From: Scleromitrula shiraiana
Taxonomy: Eukaryota > Ascomycota > Leotiomycetes > Helotiales > Sclerotiniaceae
Direction of reading: 5' to 3'
DNA length: 64,000 nucleotides
Assembly: GCA_028455995.1 (NCBI GenBank)
Contig: JABELC010000003.1
Coordinates: 3,286,001-3,350,000, forward strand
The translations under genes were made by a program, and so were the position numbers. Below are positions 36,216 through 48,429 of the stretch, in pieces. The notes under the pieces are model-generated. The model was not told the DNA's origin. It did no database searches and saw only the letters and a list, made by a program, of their open reading frames with translations. Position 1 is the first letter of the stretch, and every line of letters begins with the position of its first letter.

Positions 36216-36919
36216 ATGGCCAACATGCCCAACTTTCTCAGTCGACTTCTCCGACCTTTCACAACATCCACATCTCTCGGATTAAACACTCCCACCGCTG
36301 CCCCAGTATCCGTTCCCGAAACCGCACACATTTGCACTATTGCCGCCGGATGTTTTTGGGGCGTCGAACATATGTTCCGTAAGGAATTTAAAGGAAAGGG
36401 TTTATATGATGCTCGAGTAGGATATATTGGGGGCGATACTTCCAACCCAAGTTACAGGGCTGTTTGTTCTGGCGCGACTGGCCGTATGTTTTGCCATTTT
36501 TCTACTCCCAATCTCTATGAATAACAAATAGAAGAAAAAGAGAGATCTTCAACTAACAAATCTCAACAGATGCTGAAGCCCTCCAAATCCACTACGACCC
36601 AACTCAAATAACCTACCGTCAGCTCCTCGAATACTTCTACCGCATGCACGACCCCACAACCTCTAATCGTCAAGGACCAGACACAGGCTCACAATATCGA
36701 TCCGGGATATTCTACCACAACGAAGAGCAAGAGGGAATCGCGAGGGAAGTCACGAAATCGGTGAATGAAAAGTGGTGGAAGGGGAAAGTGGTTACAGAGA
36801 TTTTGAAGGCGGGTGAGTGGTGGGATGCGGAGGATTACCATCAGAGGTATTTGGAGGTTAATCCGGCGGGTTATGAATGCCCGAGTCATTTTGAGAGGAA
36901 GTTTCCTCCTTTGGAGTAG
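36216..36919 (+). CDS. MXR1: Peptide methionine sulfoxide reductase A
   Basis: Exons 36216-36483 and 36570-36919 give 205 residues. The active-site motif GCFWG carries the catalytic Cys46. It is followed by ARVGYIGGDTSNPSYRAVCSGATGHAEALQ, with the substrate-binding Tyr and Glu/His positions typical of MsrA, and by GPDTGSQYRSGIFYHN. The enzyme reduces methionine-S-sulfoxide in proteins using thioredoxin. The first 35 residues (LSRLLRPFTTSTS) are basic and hydroxylated with no acids, so mitochondrial import of at least part of the product is possible. The intron falls within the H of GHAEA, preserving frame. The family has no close look-alikes. Confidence 0.95.
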
Positions 36920-37999
36920 GTGATGGTAGGGTAGGGTAGGGTATGAAAGAGGTTGGGGGTAAGCGAAGGATGGGAATATAGAAGGAAAGGAATTGAAATA
37001 GATTGGTCGCATAAAAATGTTCTTCACAATGATAGTTTAAAAGGGAATTTCTTCTTAGTAAAACTCACCTATCTAATTTGCACAATAAGAAAATTTCAAA
37101 TGCATGTACATCTACTCACATTTAAATAAATTAGTCACTCACCCCTAACACCACTAAACAGCTAAAACCCAAGCGTCCTATCCCGTCCTCATCCTCGCTT
37201 AAAATTAGACAATTTAAAAGAACTAATTAGGCTTCGTCCATCCATATTCCTACTCCAATCTACACGAACGAAAAAGCCGGAATCCTAAAACCTTATATAT
37301 GTCAAGAGCCATGCAATACTTGGGACAGAATGTTCATTATCTTGTAGATGAAACATCCAAGCTCTCGCTCTCTCACAATGAATCACTGCGATAGTTTCCA
37401 TGAATTCTAAAATCTCATAATATAGTAAAATATAAAAATATTTGCTATCTTCCTCTCCAATATATACTAGTATGTACCTCTTAAGCTCTTGTATGGGTCT
37501 TGGATCTTCTACAATCTGGTGCCAGCATTTCTTCGTAACCTGTAATGCAGTACCAAAAATCGTGATATTTCTCTCCTCAAAATATTCCTTTCGAACTCTT
37601 ATGCATGTTTTTACATCTTCTGTGACGTGACATTCACGTCTAGGATGCGTGGTTGACTGGTCGAGAGGAGCGTGCGAGGATAAATGGAAGGCGTCGAAAA
37701 ATAAATGAATAAATAAATAAATAGATATGATTTTAGAAGAGTATGGAAAATAAAAGTATGGTATCTAAACCCCCGGAGATATTTCCCCAATGGCAACTCT
37801 TGCGTGTTTGGTGTTTCCTAAGAGCCTACCATCCTTCATCATCCATTGTAGAAAGGAAAGGAAAGAGAAGTGAGAGGTAGGAAAAGCATACAAGTAAGTA
37901 CCAAAACAAACAAATGCAAAGTGGTATCTCAATAAATCTATCTCATAACTCAGAACGCCAGGCCAAGTGAAAAAAAAAAAAACAGATTAAAGAAAAATA
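36920..37999. other. Intergenic region, nothing recognised
   Basis: About 1.1 kb between convergent MsrA and DUF7918 genes. It contains a GGGTA run just after the MsrA stop (36927-36943), an (ATAA)n run near 37700-37722 and an A12-14 tract at 37970. No gene is supported. Confidence 0.5.
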
Positions 38000-39231
38000 T
38001 TAATCGTCGGTAAGATCAACCACTAACGCACCATCAGCATTGCGACTTGTCTTGTAAGGTCGACCACCATCCATAAACAGACTTTCGAAATCGCTTCTTT
38101 GTCGTTTTCGACTCTTTGGTGGTTGTTTTTCGGCTTCTTCTTTCTTGATCTTGACGACTTGTTCTTGCTTAATCTTGTTGACTTCTTGTTTGATCTCGGG
38201 TTCTGGAGAAGCACTTTGAGGTATGATGAGTTCGGATTGAAGTGCTTCTGCTTCAGGTTAGTTGGCTTTTTGGATAGGTGGTCAGGTAGTTGATATAGTA
38301 GTGCTCATTACCTTTCGATCTGTACTTGAATTTGAAAAGAGCAATAGGGTTTTTTGGGCCATCAATATATGTGGTTTTACTATACGGGTTAAGCTCGCCC
38401 GCGGTGGTCTCTGCTCCTAGCCTGGAATCATGTCAGTCTGATTATGTTAGTCATCTTATTGAAACGACTTACGAGAGACAATGTGAAAGCGAATTTCCTT
38501 TTAAGGCCTTCTCGGCAAGTTCTGTTACGGTGGATTTGTGCTGAGTTGCTTTGCAAGGCTGAGTCGTCGGTCCATCTTTGAATCTAGTACGGAAGACCCC
38601 AACAACAATTTCTCCCAGACCTCGTGTCAGCTTCGAATCAGCTTCGATGCGCTCTGTGTCAGAATCTTCAACTATAGGCTGTCAGAATTTTCGTAACTCT
38701 TTTTTTGCGATGATCGATGGCAAACCAATACCTCTGTTAAGGTGACGAAAATACAAGAGCCTACGCTTGGTTCGATTGTAATTGTCGGCAACAATATGAT
38801 GCATGATTGTTGTGGTTCTTCGCCCGTTGGGGTCCCTGAGATCACTCGAGGATATACATCGTCTGCACATAGAGATGCCATCGACGCATAGACGGAAACA
38901 AATATCATATTCTTTTTCATGGTAGACATCGGTATTGACTTGGCAATTGATGAAGAATTGAACTTCAGATATGGACCTAAATATAGAGTTATTTCTTGAT
39001 TCTAACAAAAAACTTGAAGTTTAGATTTGTATGCGTGATAAAAGTTCCATCTTCAGTATCGGGAGACAACTACACTCACTCAATATATTTCGAAGAGACT
39101 TGATCAAGAGGTAAGTGGATACCTTTGAATGAGCCACCTTGATATTCTTCTTCGTCATCATACTCTTCTAAAGCTCCATCCACTGTGTGAACTGTAACTT
39201 GAATACCGGGTACATAATCAACGATCGCCAT
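38000..39231 (-). CDS. DUF7918-domain protein (paralogue 1)
   Basis: Five exons on the minus strand, 39231-39080, 38976-38732, 38671-38473, 38421-38312 and 38247-38000, give 317 residues in one frame. The product begins MAIVDYVPGIQVTVHTVDG, continues EEYDDEEEYQ, and has SKYIESISEVQFFINCQV, LGEIVVGVFRTRF and IALFKFKYRSKEALQ, all features of the DUF7918 domain common in filamentous fungi. The C-terminal 70 residues are Lys/Glu-rich, likely coiled or disordered, with basic KSRKRQRR, possibly a nuclear signal, and end VVDLTDD. The function of the family is unknown. A second DUF7918 gene lies 1.1 kb upstream on the same strand, pointing to local duplication. All four splice joins keep frame, which supports the model. 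Confidence 0.82.
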
Positions 39232-40349
39232 AATGAAACCAATAAAGTGGATATAATCTTATTACGTTCCCAAATCGAGGACTAGTTAACAACACTTTAA
39301 AATATAATTTAAGTGATGAAAGAAAATGTCGGAGAGATAAAGTATCTGTTTGTAAAGTGAAAAGAAGGCCCTGAGTTTGTACAGAAGAATTTATGCGACG
39401 CTGCACGACACATCATCCGAACATTGGAAATTTCTAGCACGGAAGATATGGAGTAGAGATTCCGTGCAAGAGAACGCCAGGCGAAATATTCAGATGCGCA
39501 ACAAAACTTACCAACTTGTCTAGGTCCCTAGGTTGAGCCGACAAAAGAGTCTGTTCGAAAGGACTCTGAGTGGTGATATATGCAGACGTGCAGCAAACCC
39601 GACTAATTTGCCCAAGTTATTTTCAGCATAAAAAGGACCACCAAAGGTGAGGTATGCAGATATGCGACAATACTTGTCCGATTTCAATCAGATGAAAGAA
39701 GAATATAAAATCTGGTGGGGTAGAGAGAGCACTGAACAATGTAAGACAGATATGCAACAAAATATAGGTGATTTGATTAAGATTTCCAAATAGCGTCGAA
39801 CTGTTTCATATTTAGACATGCAGCAAAAACCTGGCTGTTTTAATTGAGTTTCCAGAGAGCGTCCAATAGTCGACCTCTATCAATTCATCAATCAAACAGT
39901 GAATGCAATACATGTTAGAAGTGGCCCCTATGAAAGTGAAGTCACCCAATTCAAACATCATAACTCCAATCGCAAAAGAACGACCTTGGAATTTGAAAAT
40001 CTTCATAATAAACCCATTATCAGCATATGAACAGTCCGATATACCTCTTCGATACTGAAAGTATAAACAGTGAAAACTCGTCGTAGACCTCCTAAGGACA
40101 ACACATTGAATGGGAAGTACACTCCTTAAGCGAAAGGTATTGGAAAAAAGTTATTCATATTCGTGATAACGCAAAAATGTCTGAAAATGAGAAGCTTTCG
40201 CGCGCTATGAAGAGAACTCATTCTGTCTCCTCTTGCTTGACCATTTCCGCTAAATTTGGCATTTGGCTAAAACAGCTTGGTGACTCGAGCCAGCTAGACA
40301 TACCATTCGTTGAATCACATCGAGCTTTGTGTGGAAGGCTTATGGTTCT
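39232..40349. repeat. Spacer between DUF7918 paralogues with a recurring 14-bp motif
   Basis: No gene is recognised. A motif close to CAGAYRTGCRRCAA recurs at about 39491, 39583, 39657, 39747 and 39814, spaced 67-92 bases apart. The intervening sequence is hardly conserved, so this looks like an old, degraded tandem repeat. A 65-codon open stretch at 40177-40374 matches nothing. Confidence 0.5.
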
Positions 40350-41053
40350 CTACTCTCGTCTAGCAAAACTGTGATATAGGAATACCAAAGCTCCACACGG
40401 TTGTAAACAACCTTCCAAGCAACTGGCCGGCGTGATTTTACGTGGTGGGCCATTTCTTGGTTTACTGACATGAACAGTGACTACAATCTCGCCAAATCGC
40501 TCCTTGCGTTCTATTGGGTACGAGATCGATGGATCTCCATTGTCACCTGAAGCTATCAACATATCAGTTCACAATTCTTCATGGAACAGGGGAATTAGTC
40601 ACCGTTTTCAATAGGCTCAAACTTAATGCTACCGAAAAATACATCTTTAAAGTTATCTCTCATTGAGCTTTGCCACTGTGACTGGCCAAAATCAAAGTCG
40701 CGGCGATCAACTGGCTCCCCATCGATGTGAAGAACCAATGTCACATGCGGGATATCACGCGGCGGACGGTTCACAAGCATTGCAACCTCGAATTCGGTGT
40801 TCGGCATAACTATTGACCTATGTCCAAACGTCAGTTTGCATAGAAGTGGAGTAAGAACTAATTAAGATTGATGTGAGTATTGAAAGAAATGCAAGTGAGC
40901 ATACTCAAGATGACAATATGATATTTGGCCTTTTGGAAAATCCCATCCTAGAATGTTGTGATTCTCAGTGTTGGTTTGATGATGACACTCTCTTGCTGGT
41001 ATCCGATACTCAATTATATCAACAGCGATACTAAGACTTTTTAGGATGGCCAT
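40350..41053 (-). CDS. DUF7918-domain protein (paralogue 2, short)
   Basis: Three exons, 41053-40905, 40817-40603 and 40552-40350, give 188 residues in one frame. Equivalents of the first paralogue's landmarks are present: GQISYCHLESIVMPNTEFEVAM corresponds to SKYIESISEVQFFINCQV with the intron in the same place and phase, and FGEIVVTVHVSK corresponds to LGEIVVGVFRTR. The N-terminal strand (MAILKSLSIAVDIIEY) is also comparable. It stops soon after the last shared block, so it lacks the basic C-terminal tail of its neighbour. It may be a short functional form, a decaying copy, or have a further exon I could not place. An in-frame upstream ATG at 41071 would add six residues. Confidence 0.68.
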
Positions 41054-41684
41054 TGCAACGATATTACCCAATAAGGAGTATCAATAAATAATACTTGGAT
41101 AGAAATATTGTGTTGTTTCTGGATAGGAATACGCCACTAGGTAGATAAATACTTAGATAGGTTCGACTACCCACTCAAAAGGCAAGCACACTCTATACTT
41201 AAGCAAAAACTCATTGCACACCCACCATGATTGTTCCTTCCCATACCTCTTGTAGGATTGACAGCCAACAAAATCCTTAGGTATATCTTATAGAAGTTAG
41301 ATTTTCATTTGCTGAGCACCCATACTTACAAGCGCTCGTGGCATTCAAGCCTTCTTCAAGCTGTAACTCTTTTTTTTTACCCCCCATAGATTCATATACG
41401 TGATTTTGATGTAGTTCCAGTATGCATTGAGTCCTTGAAGGTGCCAAGTCCTCATGATGCATTGGAATAATCTCGACTATCGGTCATCTCGACGGAGAAG
41501 AGCAGACACGTGGTTACGCGAATCATCATATTTTCACGCCTCAATTAAAAGGCAGAAACTTTTGTATCTGGAGCCTTACGGCTGGGAATTAGGAAATCCG
41601 AGTGAGACATCCTGAATTTATTTAATACAGCCAACATCTCTCAACTTTTACAATAAACCATCAGTCTTTAAATAACTGCACAAA
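41054..41684. other. Divergent promoter region of DUF7918 paralogue 2 and cactin
   Basis: No gene is recognised in these 631 bases. Open stretches of about 60 codons on the minus strand have no similarity I know and no splice support. Confidence 0.45.
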
Positions 41685-43520
41685 ATGGATCCTGGAAGAA
41701 GAGCAATGATCGAAGGTCGCACATCAAGGGGCAGGGATATTACTTCTCCTCGACGCGACGAAAGTAATCGAATTTCCAAACCACAGCGCCCAACGGGTAA
41801 TTCTGGTCCTAGGCCATATCGCAATAATCAGAGTCTTGAGGACGAACAATCAAGAAAATGGGTAGCTGAAGAAGATACATTTGTGCTAAAACAAGCAAAA
41901 AAGAAGGCCGACATTCGAGTTAGAGAAGGAAGAGCCAAACCTATTGACTGGTTAGCAGTCATTTTACGAGTTATTGACCCAGACAGGGATCTTCTTGACG
42001 CTGATGAGGAAGAGGTTACAACTGATGTGGTAGACCCAGAGGGTGTTTTCGAAGGCCTAAATGATGCGCAGCTCGGGGAGTTAGAAACAGACATTAAATC
42101 TTACATCGCTTTAGAAACAAACAGCAAAAACCAGGATTATTGGAAGACTATGCAAATCATCTGCAACGATCGCCGACAAAAGTTGAAGCCTCTCGGTCCG
42201 GACGAACGCGCTGTGAGCTCAGTTGCTGCGGATGTTGATAGATTATTGGGGCCAAAGACTTACGAGCAGCTAGAAACGTTGGAAGTTCAGATTAGAGCAA
42301 AGCTCCGTTCAAATGAACCAATAGATACAGATTATTGGGAACAGCTTTTGAAAAGTCTACTGATTTGGAAAGCCAAGGCGAAACTTAAGAAGGTTTACCA
42401 GTCTGTACTAGATACTCGACTCGACGCCCTACGGAAACAACAGCAGGAGGATGCAGAAGCTGTTCAAAAGAAGTTGCAGGAGCTCCTATCAGGACCAGCT
42501 TTAGTGGTTGAAGAAGGGTCCGATAAACCAAACATAGATGCTGCGCAAACAACTAGTAGACAGCCTCATTTCGAATACTCTCAAATTCATGACCCAGAGC
42601 CGTTACTCAAGCTACGGGCGGAAGATAAATCAGGCGAGATCGTTGACGAATCCGAATTTCTTAAAAGAGTTGTCGCGGAGCGTCGCAAAGTTCTCAAGTT
42701 GGGTTACGTACCCGCACGTCAATCTGTTCCCGAGAAGAACACGGTCAGTTCCATCAGTAAGCCTAGTTCTTCGGACAGTAATAATGCGCCTCCTGGTACA
42801 CAACGTTTCTCCGCAATACCCAACGAAGATTTCTCCCAAGCAACAAAAGCTTTATATGAAAGAGAGGTAGCTCGAGGTGTGAATGAAAATGAGGAGATTT
42901 TTACTGCTGAAGAAAGCCTTGTGACTACTTCAGCGCCCCAATGGGCAGACAAATACAGACCAAGAAAACCACGATACTTCAATCGCGTTCAGATGGGTTA
43001 CGAGTGGAATAAATACAACCAAACCCATTACGATCATGATAACCCACCGCCCAAAGTTGTTCAAGGTTACAAGTTTAACATTTTCTATCCTGATCTGATT
43101 GACAAAGCAAAAGCGCCAACTTTTCGAATTATTCGAGAACATGGTCGAAAGAGAGGAGAATCTTTTGCCCCAGCTGGAGAGGAAGATACGTGTCTGATCC
43201 GCTTCATAGCAGGACCCCCTTACGAGGACATCGCTTTCCGTATCGTAGACAAAGAATGGGACTATAGTGCTAAAAGAGATCGTGGCTTTCGCAGCAGTTT
43301 TGACAAGGTATGTTTGTCTTCTACCAGTTTAAACGCGCCGTTGCGCCATGCACAACCCCCTTCACTTTAATGCATATCCCATGTTCATTTTTATTAATTA
43401 TATTCTCTTCTTTAGGGTATATTGCAATTACATTTTCAATTCAAAAAGGTCAGTGAAAAATCGCTTTTACATTTCAACTTCAGCTGACTTGTTATTTCCT
43501 AGATTTATTACCGGAAGTGA
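41685..43520 (+). CDS. Cactin, spliceosome-associated protein
   Basis: Exons 41685-43307, 43416-43448 and 43503-43520 give 557 residues. The last two exons are only 33 and 18 bases, but they complete the family C-terminus: GILQLHFQFKK joined to IYYRK and the stop. The C-terminal cactin domain (about residues 425-557) contains QMGYEWNKYNQTHYDHDNPP, VVQGYKFNIFYPDLIDK and DTCLIRFIAGPPYEDIAFRI, which are near-invariant across eukaryotes. The N-terminal 55 residues are Arg/Ser-rich. The middle region (about 60-290) is helical and matches the cactin mid domain. Known role: cactin associates with the spliceosome and is needed for accurate pre-mRNA splicing; the fission yeast homologue Cay1 affects telomere gene expression. 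Confidence 0.93.
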
Positions 43521-44638
43521 TCATAGTTTCTTTGCTTGCAGATCGGTTAATGGTTTGGAAAGTATTATTATTATAGCAATCCATTCTTTTTACAATATTT
43601 CGCCTCAGGATTCCCCACATGTGGTGGTATCACAAGAATCCCTGGATTCTCTATCTATCTTCAGAATTCGCTAGGTACAGAAAGGTACATAATTGTGCAT
43701 ATGCATTCTAGGTAGCTAATGAGGTATGCAAAATAAATCGGGATTATCAATTACCTCATGTATCCCACGAGTTTCTAACCTGTGCATACAAAACCCAGGC
43801 AGTGATAGATAGAATTGCCGGAGAGTAGGAGTGATTGGAACATGTCGGTTCATTGGGGGTGCTTTCTCAAACATGGCTAGCTGCTGCTTCACCTATTTAA
43901 AATCATTCGGATCTTTCTGAACATTATCCGAACTACTCAAAAATGATGAGTAGATTGAAAACGTTTCACGGGAAGCTGATTGTGGCATAGTCTATGTCAA
44001 ACGAAATCATCTCTGTCCCCCTTCTAGAATAATGTCAAGAACAATTCAACCAAACAATTCCTTTATGATTGTGCCCATCGAGGCTGACGGTGGAACATAC
44101 ATTTGAAGCACGTTCTAGGCTTAACCCAGGTAATGCTTTTCTCCTGACCACAATCTCTAGCGTTATGCAGAATCCCGCCCGATACATAACGCTTCCTGTA
44201 CAACATGGATATGCATGCAGTAAGTAATTACTAGCTATTTGTGGCGGACAACAAGCGATTGCTATGAAGAGAGGTTATTGTAAAGCTCACACTATCTTTG
44301 CGATGTTGCTGGCCGGGGAGTCTGTTTGCACCACACGTCAAAGAGCTTGTACCCATGCGTTGGCACGCTATCCCGCATGCCTGACATTTAATCCTTTTCT
44401 CTTCAGGTGAGTCAGGCCCATATACCTACAGGCACAAAGCTTTCTTGTACTGCTAGCGCCCTTCGCCCATTCGAATTTCCTTTTGAATAACTACTTCCGA
44501 AATCCTTTGCCATTCCCAATTCTTCGAATTCTCCGAGTTGATGGTCATTATCGTCTTACAATACGGCAATCCAATTCAGGGTACCACTTCATCCAATAGT
44601 CACATCATTGACAGTGAGGTTGACTATATGGTTTTTAG
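43521..44638. other. Intergenic region upstream of the forkhead gene
   Basis: About 1.1 kb, likely mostly the forkhead gene promoter and leader. No gene, RNA or repeat is recognised. Confidence 0.45.
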
Positions 44639-46075
44639 ATGGTTCTCAGCATGAATTCCAGTAATTATCAGCAGAATCCACCAGAGCAGGGCTTGACTTG
44701 GAACTTTCAAGATCCAGAAAATAATAGATTATCAGAAGCACCAGAAGCTACTGATGTTTTTCAATCATTTGATGGCCTACCAGGAATAAATTCGGACCAA
44801 TATTACTTGGCGACGCCTTCAACACCTTCAATACTTCACGATTATTCTCAAATGTCAAACTCTCAAGGTTCAACTTCTTGGGATGCACCTGTTACATCAA
44901 ATCTGGGAGATAATGGAACTGGTTACTCTTACAATTGCTCAACCGCCTTTCCCGCTAATGACCAACACCAGCACACGGCTCTAAAACACTACTCTAATGT
45001 TCCTCGCACTTCGTGGCACGCACCTTATGATCCACGAGTGCTTGATGAAAACATGCAAATGACATTGCCCACATACGAGCCAATAGCCGTCCTTGGTCAA
45101 AACTCTCTCCAAAATTTGACTTCGCCGGTGATTGATCATAACGGAGGGATTGATGAGTGCATCATGCTGGATGGAGTGAGTAGGCCTGTAAATCACACCT
45201 CGCCTTCTAGCATGTGCTCAGACGACGATGTACACAATTCCCGCGAACATACTGCTACGGATGCGGAGCCGGAAGATCACGGCGCTGAAGAGCCATATGC
45301 TAAGCTAATCTATCGAGCGTTGATGAGTGCCCCAAACTACTCAATGGTTCTCCAGGAGATCTATCAGTGGTTTCGAGAAAACACAACCAAGGGAAGTTCG
45401 GACACCAAGGGTTGGATGAACAGCATCCGCCATAACTTGTCAATGAATGCAGTAAGCTTCAATTTTCTACGTTCACCAATTTGCAAAAGCTAATATGTAG
45501 AATCATAGGCTTTCAAGAAGACGGAGCGAAAAATCTCAGGAGAGGAGACCAAGAAGTCTACGGAATGGGTTCTTGAAGAATTTGCTATCAGGGATGGCGT
45601 TCAGTCTACCACCAGATATCGCAAAGGAACGAATAGCAAGAAACATATGAAGCCGGAAACACACAGTCAAATTTACTCAAGTAGACACAATTACAATGCG
45701 ATCCGAAAACCAACTTTCTTTCCTTCTAACAAGGGAAAGCTGCAACGACAAAGGGGTCGAGATGAATCAAGGCGCGCACTGCCATCTCCTTCAATCCTCG
45801 AGCCTACTATATATTCCAATGGCCTCTACAACAACTCAAGCATGGCAACAACCTCAGCGTCTCCCCGCATGTCACCACTAACTCCAACTCGAGAGGGAGC
45901 AGAAGCTTACAGTCCAGTGATCAAAGAGGAAAACTACAATACTGTGTATGATCTTTACAATTTTGAAGACTGCCAAGGGGTGCTTCATGATGAGGAGGAC
46001 CCGCTCTTTATGGACGAGCAAACTTCGGCACAATTCATGCAAGTTCAACAAACGTGTACTAACCAACAATATTAA
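44639..46075 (+). CDS. Forkhead-domain transcription factor
   Basis: Exons 44639-45451 and 45509-46075 give 459 residues. The forkhead DNA-binding domain (about residues 218-305) begins EEPYAKLIYRALMSAPNYSM, continues LQEIYQWFRENT, and contains the recognition helix WMNSIRHNLSMN (259-270). The intron splits the domain right after it, and exon 2 resumes AFKKTERK. The N-terminal 210 residues are rich in Ser, Asn, Pro and Gln, with few charges, and likely form an activation region. The C-terminal part carries a basic stretch (NKGKLQRQRGRDESRR) and an acidic end. No FHA domain is present, which excludes the Fkh1/Fkh2 class. Target genes cannot be told from sequence. A second in-frame ATG lies four codons downstream. 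Confidence 0.9.
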
Positions 46076-48139
46076 TCATTTAGGTTGCAAGTTTTGAAGT
46101 TGCGCGCGATGATGCTTTCTACGGGACGTCTTGTCATGTAATGTACTGGGAGGGAGATCTACTTCTATTAGACGCATACTTTGATTTGCTTTCAAGCTCT
46201 TATTGCGTCGTGGGCAGGGCTCTTGTGTGTAATGATTAGATTATTGGCGCGATGTTGTTGGTCCATCTGATGTAGCTTGGTCAAGGTGTTACTGTATCTC
46301 ACATTTCTTTCTTGATGGATAGTTTTTGGGAGTTCGGTAGTTAGTAAGAATAATCAGAATCATTGATCATTATGATAGATCAATTTTTGAACATTCTTCA
46401 TTCTGTAAACCCGTTGTAATAAAGTTCTTCTTACTCGCAATATCGGACGCAAGCTTGCGCCGGCAGTATTTCTAGGCATCCTATTCGGTTCTGTTTGCAT
46501 AAGGCGGGTAGCATGAGATAATGTAATTCCATAGGGGAGTTGGCATCGAGACTCAAGATTCCTATTCTGGGTAGCGAATGAACATTGAACCACCCCTGAA
46601 CCATTTTGACATGTATTCGCCCGTTGGTTGAGACATATGCAGTGTAGTCTAATTGCTAGGCTAAAAGTGAACTCGACTCGAATGGTATACATGGGGCTAC
46701 ATCGGGACACGAACACATGTGTGGAGAAATCGCAAATCTTTATTGGGCATCCAGATTTTATATTTGTGGTTATGAATATAAGTGGAGGAAGGCGTCACAC
46801 TACTGCAAGTGACATCCTTGTCGCCATAAAAGCTTTCTACCACACTTCATGATAAAATACTCGATTTTCTTAACTTCGAGCTTTTAAACCGGCATGAACT
46901 CAATCAAAAGTGGGCTATATGGAGCTCCCGCGGAAGCAGCCCCGTCATCCTCAAGAATAGGCTGTATAGCACATAGAATAGACATTTTCAGGATATCCCG
47001 AGACCCTGATAGTGGTTCTCGCATAGAAAGATCGAATCTCAGGCACGTCGGGATTCCTGCAAGATCAATGGTAAGTTTAACAAACACAACTATAGACGCG
47101 ATACCACTTCAGAAATCGAGATTTCGACGTAGATGAAAAGCTTTGGCGCTGAAGGGAGCTTCATTGGATGGTCTAAATTTAGGGGTTTGACTATAACAGA
47201 TGTCAACAACTACCATTTTCTGTCGGAAGACTCGGGATCCAGGTGGCTCCTGATTTGAACCCATGAATACGCCACAAGGCATACACCCATATCGGATGCG
47301 GGATTATTACGCTTTCTCAATAGTCCTTATGCTGTTGACCAAAAATGGCTGAACGCCAAGTCATTCAAAGGTTAGGATAGAAGTGCCACGACCTTCAATA
47401 TCAACCCTTGTCATCTTATATTGGCAGCATATCGCCGTTTGATAGCCATCCCTGGCATATGCTGATGTATGTACTAAAGCGCTGATCCGTCACGAGCTCT
47501 TTTGGCCATCTGATATTAAGAGACTGACAATCTCCACCCACATCTAGTTCTCACCCCCAAGCCATATCAACAAAACATACTATTCTATCACTTCTCACAA
47601 AAGAAAGTTTTCAATCCTTCAAACTTACAATTCGAGACCGATCTTCGAATATCCTTGACACATAACGGCAATGTCGTATGCCGAACGGCACAGGCACTTC
47701 CTTGTCTTCATTGCTTGCACGAAACATGGACTACCATATAATGGTGGTGTGGACACTGGATAGGACGGGACACTTCCGGTTCGCGAGCAACAAGGAGCCC
47801 CAAGACGATTGAAGGGAAGCTGTAGATAGAAACGATAACTATAGCATAGGATACATTGGTTATTAGAGACATTCTCCGGACTTCCAAAAATGAATACTCG
47901 CACATCTCATTTTGTCGAAGCAGATGCCTATGCACACCTGAATACTTTGGGAGCTCATAAGAAGAAGCTTTCCTTCTGTCACCCCCTAATTATCGTAACC
48001 AAGTTAAAGTCACCGCGGAGATAAAATGACGCACAGGTAACAACTGGCACTAAGATATCCTTAATCTTATCCTCTTTCGTCTTTCTTGTATGATATCACG
48101 TGAGAACGGATAAACACATGACATATCCGAATCAAGCTG

Positions 48140-48270
48140 TTTAAGTGCTGAATGTCCATCCATTAATGAACAACCATAAGTGAATTTTAATATTGAACAT
48201 CTATAGGTAATCTAAACAATCAAAATGAAATGGCAAAAGAAGTATTAGAATGTTTGTATTTTAGATAAAT
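48140..48270. repeat. Diverged dispersed repeat, copy A
   Basis: This segment shares an ordered series of words with 59115-59245: CTGAATGTCCAT, then ACAA-CATA, ATTGAA-ATCTAT, and ACAATCAAAAT, followed by AATGTTT. Differences include many C/T and G/A changes. It looks like a remnant of a transposable element or other dispersed repeat. Confidence 0.55.
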
Positions 48271-48429
48271 ATCTAAACCTACATTATCCAAAAAATATTC
48301 CAATGTCTGTATTCCGAGTGGACATTAGAGAATGGATAAGCTCGAGTATTGACATTTTAGATGGCTGGCATCAGACAGTATCTACGGGAATATTCGTGCC
48401 TTTCTATATTTTGTGTATGATAGGGATTG

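Noticed and set aside
38099..38293. Phe/Leu-rich plus-strand frame that could look like a membrane protein
   Set aside because: It is the antisense of the Lys/Glu-rich last exon of the DUF7918 gene.
47640..47903. Short cysteine-rich minus-strand frame, possible small secreted protein
   Set aside because: No signal peptide can be joined to the Cys-rich part in the same frame with credible splice sites.
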